NCBI RefSeq assembly: GCF_003703835.1
Contig: NZ_RDQR01000007.1
Span: 32,052-96,051 of the forward strand
Reading direction: 5' to 3'
DNA from: Auritidibacter ignavus
GTDB taxonomy: Bacteria; Actinomycetota; Actinomycetes; Actinomycetales; Micrococcaceae
Length of the DNA: 64,000 bases
Shown here: positions 59,615 to 64,000 of the stretch, in pieces
Layout of the letters: each line of letters begins with the position of its first letter
How positions within the stretch are numbered: the stretch's first letter is position 1
Made by a program: the position numbers and the translations under genes
Notes under the pieces: model-generated
The model's database searches: none
The model's input: the letters and a program-made list of their open reading frames with translations, nothing else
Told to the model about the DNA's origin: nothing

Positions 59615-59626
59615 GGATGAAAACAC

Positions 59627-60226
59627 ATGCCTGCACGCATAGACGCAGAGGAACGCCGCCAGTATGTCATCGATGCTGCATTTCGGTTGATCGTAGCAGA
59701 GGGCCTTGAAGGACTTACCCTAAGGAAGGTGGCAGCTGAAGCGGACCTCAATATAGGGTCGGTACGGCACTTTTTTGATGGCCATGAAGACCTACTGACG
59801 GCTGCAGCTCACGAAGCCGGAAACCGGATGGGACAGCGACTCATGCACCATCCGGTCGAGCAGTTGAGGGGCCTCGAAGGTGAGGAGGCTCTAACTTCCT
59901 TGCAAGATCTCCTGGAACAAGTTCTCCCTGTCGATGAACCGCGGAGGATGGAGGCGATCGTTGTCCTTGAACTCATACGTGCCTCAAGAACACAGACAGT
60001 ATTTGCATCATCCGCTGCACAGATGGCAAGCGATCTTCATGACATTATTGCTGCGGCACTAGCCTGCCTCGAAGTGCCCAACCCCAGCGCGGCAGCCCGG
60101 CAAGTTTCGGCCCTTGTTGGTGGCCTGACACTTGACACCGTCACGCCTCATGGAGCTCTCACAGTTTATCAACTGCGTTCGACTCTACGGAACGCGTTGC
60201 GCAATCTTCTTAATGCAGAAAGGTAG
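59627..60226 (+). CDS. TetR-family regulator
   Basis: 199 residues. N-terminal HTH: ERRQYVIDAAFRLIVAEGLEGLTLRKVAAEADLNIGSVRHFFDGHEDLLTAAA; helical ligand-binding C-terminal domain with the TetR_C_6-like end GGLTLDTVTPHGALTVYQLRSTLRNALRNLL. It lies between the ABC-F and MFS genes (4 bp before the latter) and probably represses this operon until an antibiotic binds. Confidence 0.92.
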   Translation: MPARIDAEERRQYVIDAAFRLIVAEGLEGLTLRKVAAEADLNIGSVRHFFDGHEDLLTAAAHEAGNRMGQRLMHHPVEQLRGLEGEEALTSLQDLLEQVLPVDEPRRMEAIVVLELIRASRTQTVFASSAAQMASDLHDIIAAALACLEVPNPSAAARQVSALVGGLTLDTVTPHGALTVYQLRSTLRNALRNLLNAER

Positions 60227-60230
60227 CCTG

Positions 60231-61406
60231 ATGCCTGCATGGCTCTTCGCCCTGCTCGCCACAGGATTTGTACTATATACGGATGACTATGTCATCGCCG
60301 GAATTCTACCTGAACTCGCCGCTGATCTGGGGGTGAGTGAATCCCATGCGGGACAGCTCATTACCGCATTTTCGCTGACCGTAGCTATAGTGGCGCCTTT
60401 GGCGGCAGTCGTCTTGGCAAAAGTGCCGCGGCGACGACTATTTACTGTCGGTCTATGCTTGTTCATTCTCGCAAATGGTCTGGCTGTAATTGTACCGTCA
60501 TACCCCCTCCTCCTGGTTTTGAGGGTGGTAGCCGCTGTGGCTGCGGCTGGGATGACTCCTGCCGTGTTCGCCTTTGCCGCGGAGCGGGCTCCTGCAGATA
60601 AGACCGGTCGCTACATCGCTATTGTGTCCCTGGGAGTGACCGGTTCTATTGCTGCCGGTGTCCCGATTGGGACGTGGATCGGCGGACATCTTGGATGGCG
60701 TGCATGCTTTGCCACCATGGCCGTCGCAGGGCTGATAGTCCTTCTTGCACTCTTGCCTACGCTACCGCGTGAAGATGGCGAACGGGAGGTGCCACTCCTT
60801 CGGGATCAGCTCCGGACGCTAAGTGCCGGACCTATCTCGTTCGGCTTGCTTGCGAACTGTGCGCTGATGACTGGGTCCATGATGATGTTGACCTACCTTG
60901 CCCCCTACCTCGATGCCACGAGCTCAGCTGGAGTTGATGAACGGGCATTGGCATTTAGCCTGTCGGGTATAGCTGGCATCCTCGGGATTTGGTTGGGTGG
61001 TATCGCAACGGACAGATGGGGCCCTGACCGGACCCTGAGTATCGGAATCGGCGGCATCATCGTCACGATGGTCATCTTGTGGCTTCTATGGATGGGACGA
61101 CCGGCACCGATTCCTGCGGTTATCTGCGTTGTGACAGTGTGGGGCGGTTTGGCGTTCTGGAATTCGCCAGCCATCCAAGCTCGCTTGTACATGTTGGCCG
61201 GGCCAGTAGCACCCCAGGCTCTAGCACTGAACACCTCAGGTACCTATCTCGGTGTATCAATTGGGGCCGCTGTTGGAGGTATTGCGCTTACAACTGGCGG
61301 CGCCGGAGCTTTGCCTTTGACGGCAGCGAGTTTTGGACTGATTGCATTGATCTTGATAGCGATTGCACGTTACCTGGCAGGCGCACGTTCTCGAGAGCGT
61401 CATTAA
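60231..61406 (+). CDS. MFS drug/metabolite efflux transporter (DHA1 type)
   Basis: 391 residues from MPAWLFALLATGF (AGAAAGG upstream; the frame opens earlier inside tetR). Twelve hydrophobic segments are likely. Family motifs: VLYTDDYVIAGILPELAADLGVS in helix 1, LAKVPRRRLFTVG in loop 2-3, and GVTGSIAAGVPIGTWIGGHLGWR (motif C-like) in helix 5. It would export a small compound; substrate unknown. Confidence 0.9.
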   Translation: MPAWLFALLATGFVLYTDDYVIAGILPELAADLGVSESHAGQLITAFSLTVAIVAPLAAVVLAKVPRRRLFTVGLCLFILANGLAVIVPSYPLLLVLRVVAAVAAAGMTPAVFAFAAERAPADKTGRYIAIVSLGVTGSIAAGVPIGTWIGGHLGWRACFATMAVAGLIVLLALLPTLPREDGEREVPLLRDQLRTLSAGPISFGLLANCALMTGSMMMLTYLAPYLDATSSAGVDERALAFSLSGIAGILGIWLGGIATDRWGPDRTLSIGIGGIIVTMVILWLLWMGRPAPIPAVICVVTVWGGLAFWNSPAIQARLYMLAGPVAPQALALNTSGTYLGVSIGAAVGGIALTTGGAGALPLTAASFGLIALILIAIARYLAGARSRERH

Positions 61407-61502
61407 CTGGTTGCTTTGAATGTCCCGCTTGCCATACGGACCATCCGGTTTTGCAGAAGATGCGCCTGCGACGACGAGTCCGCACTTTACCAACAAATTA
61501 CT

Positions 61503-61540
61503 GGCGGTGGGGAGAACCAAAAATGATGCTCCCCATCGCC
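61503..61540. terminator. long hairpin between the MFS gene and the metK fragment
   Basis: GGCGGTGGGGAG and CTCCCCATCGCC pair at 11 of 12 positions around a 14-base loop. No T-run follows on the plus strand. It may end the resistance operon, or be left over from the metK leader. Confidence 0.45.
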
Positions 61541-61579
61541 ACCCCGACCGCGATACCACCTAAGAATGAGGAACAGACC

Positions 61580-61825
61580 ATGACGCTACGGCTTTTCACC
61601 TCGTAATCAGTGACCGAAGGCCACCCGGACAAGATCTGCGACCAGATCAGCGACAGCATCCTTGACGCACTGATCACCCAAGACGCCCACTCACGCACTG
61701 CCATGAAAACGCTGGTCACCACCGGTCTGGTCCACGTCGCCGGGGAGATTCGCACCAGCGGACACGCCGACATCGCCGCTCTCACGTCGGGCTCCGGCCT
61801 CCTGGATCCCGCCTCGGTCAGATAG
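61580..61825 (+). pseudogene. metK: metK fragment (S-adenosylmethionine synthetase, N-terminal part)
   Basis: After MTLRLFTS an in-frame TAA (61604-61606) is followed by [56 protein letters not shown], the conserved start of MetK. The match ends near 61790, then the frame continues with unrelated sequence to a stop. About 300 C-terminal residues are absent. A full metK must exist elsewhere. Confidence 0.88.
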
Positions 61826-62024
61826 CACTGGTACATGCGGATCACGCGGGCGTGTATCTCGTCATCGCACTCCCGTGGTGCTGAGGTGAGAAACATTCTC
61901 TTCCGTGTCGGCTCACGCCCTCCGACAGCCTCAAGGCCTCCAGGTATGATGTTCTCAGGCCACCGTGGCCTTGTCGCCGGCAACGGCGACAGGTATGGCA
62001 TGCGAGAGAGGGCTGTTGACGCCC

Positions 62025-62716
62025 ATGGCGAAGGCTTCTACGAAGCGTCCAAAGCGCTTGGCCCCGGAACCCGGCACAGGACGCGACGCGACCAAGGAGC
62101 GGCTCATACAGACCGCCTATCGTGCGTTCCTGCGTAACGGTTACTTGAACACAACGATAAAAGGTATTTGCACAAGTGCCGGCTATACAAGGGGGCATTT
62201 TACTCAAATTTCCAATCGAAGGAAGAGCTCTTTGAAACGATCTACTTCCAAGCAAACCGGTGGCAGACCGAACAAATTCAGCGAGCGGTTCATACCGCTA
62301 TAGACGCTTCTCAAAAGAAAAGGTCTGCTGAATCGGCTGATCTGGCCTCCATCATCTGCACCGCCCTTCGAACCCTCAACTTCGGCACTGGTGATGAAGT
62401 GCAGTGGTTTGGAATGGTCACGGAACTACGGGGAGCCAGCGTGCACGATCAAGCCTCCCGTAAGGTCTTGATTAAGGCGCAAGACGATCTGTACGGTCAG
62501 CTGGAAAGCATACTCAATTACGTACAGAACCAGACCGGTTCGACACTCGCCCTACCTGTCCGTGATGTGGTTGTACTGGCGGTAGGTCTGTATGAGCGGC
62601 AACTCAGCAGCAATCCGCCGATGCCCGGCCAGACCCACGCGGTAAACGCCGTAGACTCGCTCGAACGTCTCCTGAGGGCGATTACGATAGACTCAGGCCG
62701 TGGCAGGAAGCATTGA
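62025..62716 (+). pseudogene. TetR-family regulator with a frameshift in a G5 run
   Basis: The N-terminal HTH (ATKERLIQTAYRAFLRNGYLNTTIKGICTSAGYTRG) and the rest (KGAFYSNFQSKEELFETIYFQANRWQTEQ ... to 62716) are in different frames. The break is at GGGGG (62191-62195): one more G would restore the standard TRGAFYSNF. So it is a one-base deletion, a phase-variable tract or a sequencing error. The 3' end overlaps the convergent epimerase gene by 24 bp. Confidence 0.82.
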
Positions 62717-63637
62717 CACTACATCCTTGATGTTTGTCCTCGGAAAATCAGGTACTCGACTCCGAAATGTAGAGTCGTCGATCGTGTAGTCACTCTCGAA
62801 CTGGTACATCATTTCGCGCTGTTCGCGTGCGGCGGTGCTGAGAACGCCGGCCATGGCGAGAACGTTTCTTCCTAGAACTGCTGGTTTAACGGATCGTCCC
62901 ATAATAGACGACAGTTCGTGCGATAAGTCGTTGGCTGAGAACGCGGTGATCGCTGGCATATGAAGTGTTAGCGTAGACCGGAGATCTGAATCGAGGCACA
63001 CTTCAGCCAGCCCGCGAGCAACATCGCGAGGCAGTGCGAAAGAGTGCAAGTTGTCGGGTCTTCCGAACCACCTGAAAGTTCTTTTTCTTTTCATGACGAC
63101 CTCCTCAAGAGAACTCCACGGCATCACCGTGGTTTCACTTCCAGGGCCGAGGAAATCTGCCGATCGACAAATGACAACATCATGACCTTTCGCACGTGCC
63201 TGAGAAAGGATCTCCGTGCCCTTGAGCCTGGCAGATCCTTTCTCGCTGCAGGGAGCCATCGGTTGTGACTCAGATATCGGCGATTCAGCCCGGCCATAGA
63301 CATAGAGGTTGTCGAGAAAGGTGAGTGGAGTCTGACGGCTTTCGGTCGACGACACGATGGAGCGAACCAGCCCTGGCCACTCTTGGTTCCATATGCGCGC
63401 CCGATAAGGCAAGCCGACTGTTGCGATAACGTCCGTACAATCGGCAAGTGCTGGCTCTAGCTGGATGGGTTCATATGAGGAGATCTCCCGGCAGGAGACC
63501 CCTCCAGCGGAAGGAGCATCACTTCGCCGGCGCGAGATGGCGGCGACTCGAACACCACGTTGGGTCAGCGTACTCACAACGAGGCGTCCGATTTGTCCAC
63601 TCGCACCTATCACCGCGACCCGGCGTTCGTCGGTCAC
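62693..63637 (-). CDS. NAD(P)-dependent epimerase/dehydratase-like protein
   Basis: 314 residues from GTG. Rossmann motif VAVIGASGQIGRLVVSTL (GxxGxxG) at the N-terminus, with LTFLDNLYVYG as the active-site region (Tyr-x-x-x-Lys-like pattern not fully clear). It belongs to the extended SDR / NmrA-like group. Substrate unknown. Convergent with the broken TetR gene; that regulator may once have controlled it from across the junction. Confidence 0.82.
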   Translation of the reverse strand: MTDERRVAVIGASGQIGRLVVSTLTQRGVRVAAISRRRSDAPSAGGVSCREISSYEPIQLEPALADCTDVIATVGLPYRARIWNQEWPGLVRSIVSSTESRQTPLTFLDNLYVYGRAESPISESQPMAPCSEKGSARLKGTEILSQARAKGHDVVICRSADFLGPGSETTVMPWSSLEEVVMKRKRTFRWFGRPDNLHSFALPRDVARGLAEVCLDSDLRSTLTLHMPAITAFSANDLSHELSSIMGRSVKPAVLGRNVLAMAGVLSTAAREQREMMYQFESDYTIDDSTFRSRVPDFPRTNIKDVVSMLPATA

Positions 63638-63734
63638 TGTCTATTCTCCTTTGATTCTGTAGCTACTCCGACACAGTAGATCCTTGAATCCCCGGTGGCG
63701 GTCGAGTGGCTAAAATGACTTGTGTTCATGAAAA

Positions 63735-64000
63735 CTAGTTGTGCTTCCCCGTGAGGTTGTGAACACGGACTGAGGGGGCTGGGCCTCCGATGGCGGTGTG
63801 GGTTCGATGATGATTGTACTCATGTAGGAAGGCCTGGTAGGAGGCCGCACGTTCTGATTCGCTAGCGTAGGCGCATTCGGTCATCAGGGTTCGGTTGAAC
63901 CGCTCGACTTTGCCGTTGGTTTGTGGCCTGTAGGGCTTGGTGCGCTTGTGTTTGACTCCCTCGCCGAGGGCTTTGCGGAATTCCTTAGAGCGGTAGCATG
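63735..64000 (-). mobile_element. IS481-family transposase, C-terminal part (runs off the edge)
   Basis: Read on the minus strand the last 88 codons give HKRTKPYRPQTNGKVERFNRTL ... FLHEYNHHRTHTAIGGPAPSVRV, the end of the DDE (rve) integrase core of IS481-type transposases, including the catalytic Glu in KVERFNRTL. Stop TAG at 63735. The N-terminal part lies beyond 64000. The IS end probably lies within 63660-63734; I could not fix the inverted repeat without its partner. Confidence 0.88.

Noticed and set aside
61498..62001. Minus-strand frame of 167 codons across the metK fragment
   Set aside because: It is antisense to recognisable metK sequence. A stretch near 61.8 kb looked briefly like a transposase piece, but no motif holds up.
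63700..63711. GTGGCGGTCGAG near the IS481 end, identical to the right arm-site sequence
   Set aside because: It lies 9.6 kb outside the prophage with no core repeat nearby; a short chance match.

Overview
The window comes from a high-GC Gram-positive bacterium, most likely a member of the order Micrococcales; the genus cannot be settled by reading alone. The backbone is the conserved actinobacterial block rarA - rpsD - (small membrane gene) - alaS - ruvX - mltG - aroE - aroC - aroK - aroB - efp - nusB - pyrR - pyrB - pyrC - (PH-like membrane gene) - carA, all read on the minus strand. It fills about 1-14.6 kb and 54.1-56.6 kb and covers pyrimidine and chorismate synthesis, translation and cell-wall growth, with short or overlapping gene junctions. 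A PyrR-type hairpin covers the pyrR ribosome binding site.

This block is split by an apparently complete siphovirus prophage of about 39.3 kb (14843-54102). It lies exactly at the 3' end of rpsD: a 13-bp direct repeat made of the last rpsD codons marks attL and attR, and no tRNA is involved. The phage brings its own intrinsic terminator to replace the rpsD terminator, which is stranded 39 kb away next to attL. Left to right the prophage holds: a leftward lysogeny operon (repressor, ImmA-type peptidase, second HTH protein, tyrosine integrase); a divergent operator region with a Cro-like gene; a rightward early region with YqaJ exonuclease, Bet/RecT annealing protein, SSB, RusA resolvase, many small unknown genes, one minus-strand membrane gene and a replication initiator next to iteron-like repeats; two more HTH genes; a lipoprotein gene; terminase; portal, minor head, scaffold and coat genes; connectors; major tail protein; tail chaperones; an 1844-residue tape measure with two wall-degrading domains; distal tail and fibre genes; and a lysis cassette (two membrane proteins, amidase endolysin, holin). 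At the right end a leftward set of small, mostly acidic genes is driven by two near-identical promoter/operator copies.

Two -1 frameshift signals stand out: a canonical CCCAAAA heptamer making the G-T tail chaperone, and an unusual G5-run signal that would add a Pro/Glu-rich tail to the major tail protein.

From 56.6 kb to the right edge lie dtd and then an accessory, decaying region: a GNAT acetyltransferase gene with a stop codon, an intact ABC-F / TetR / MFS cluster resembling a drug-resistance unit, a fragment of metK, a TetR gene broken in a poly-G run, an NAD(P)-dependent epimerase-like gene and the end of an IS481-family transposase gene that runs off the window.
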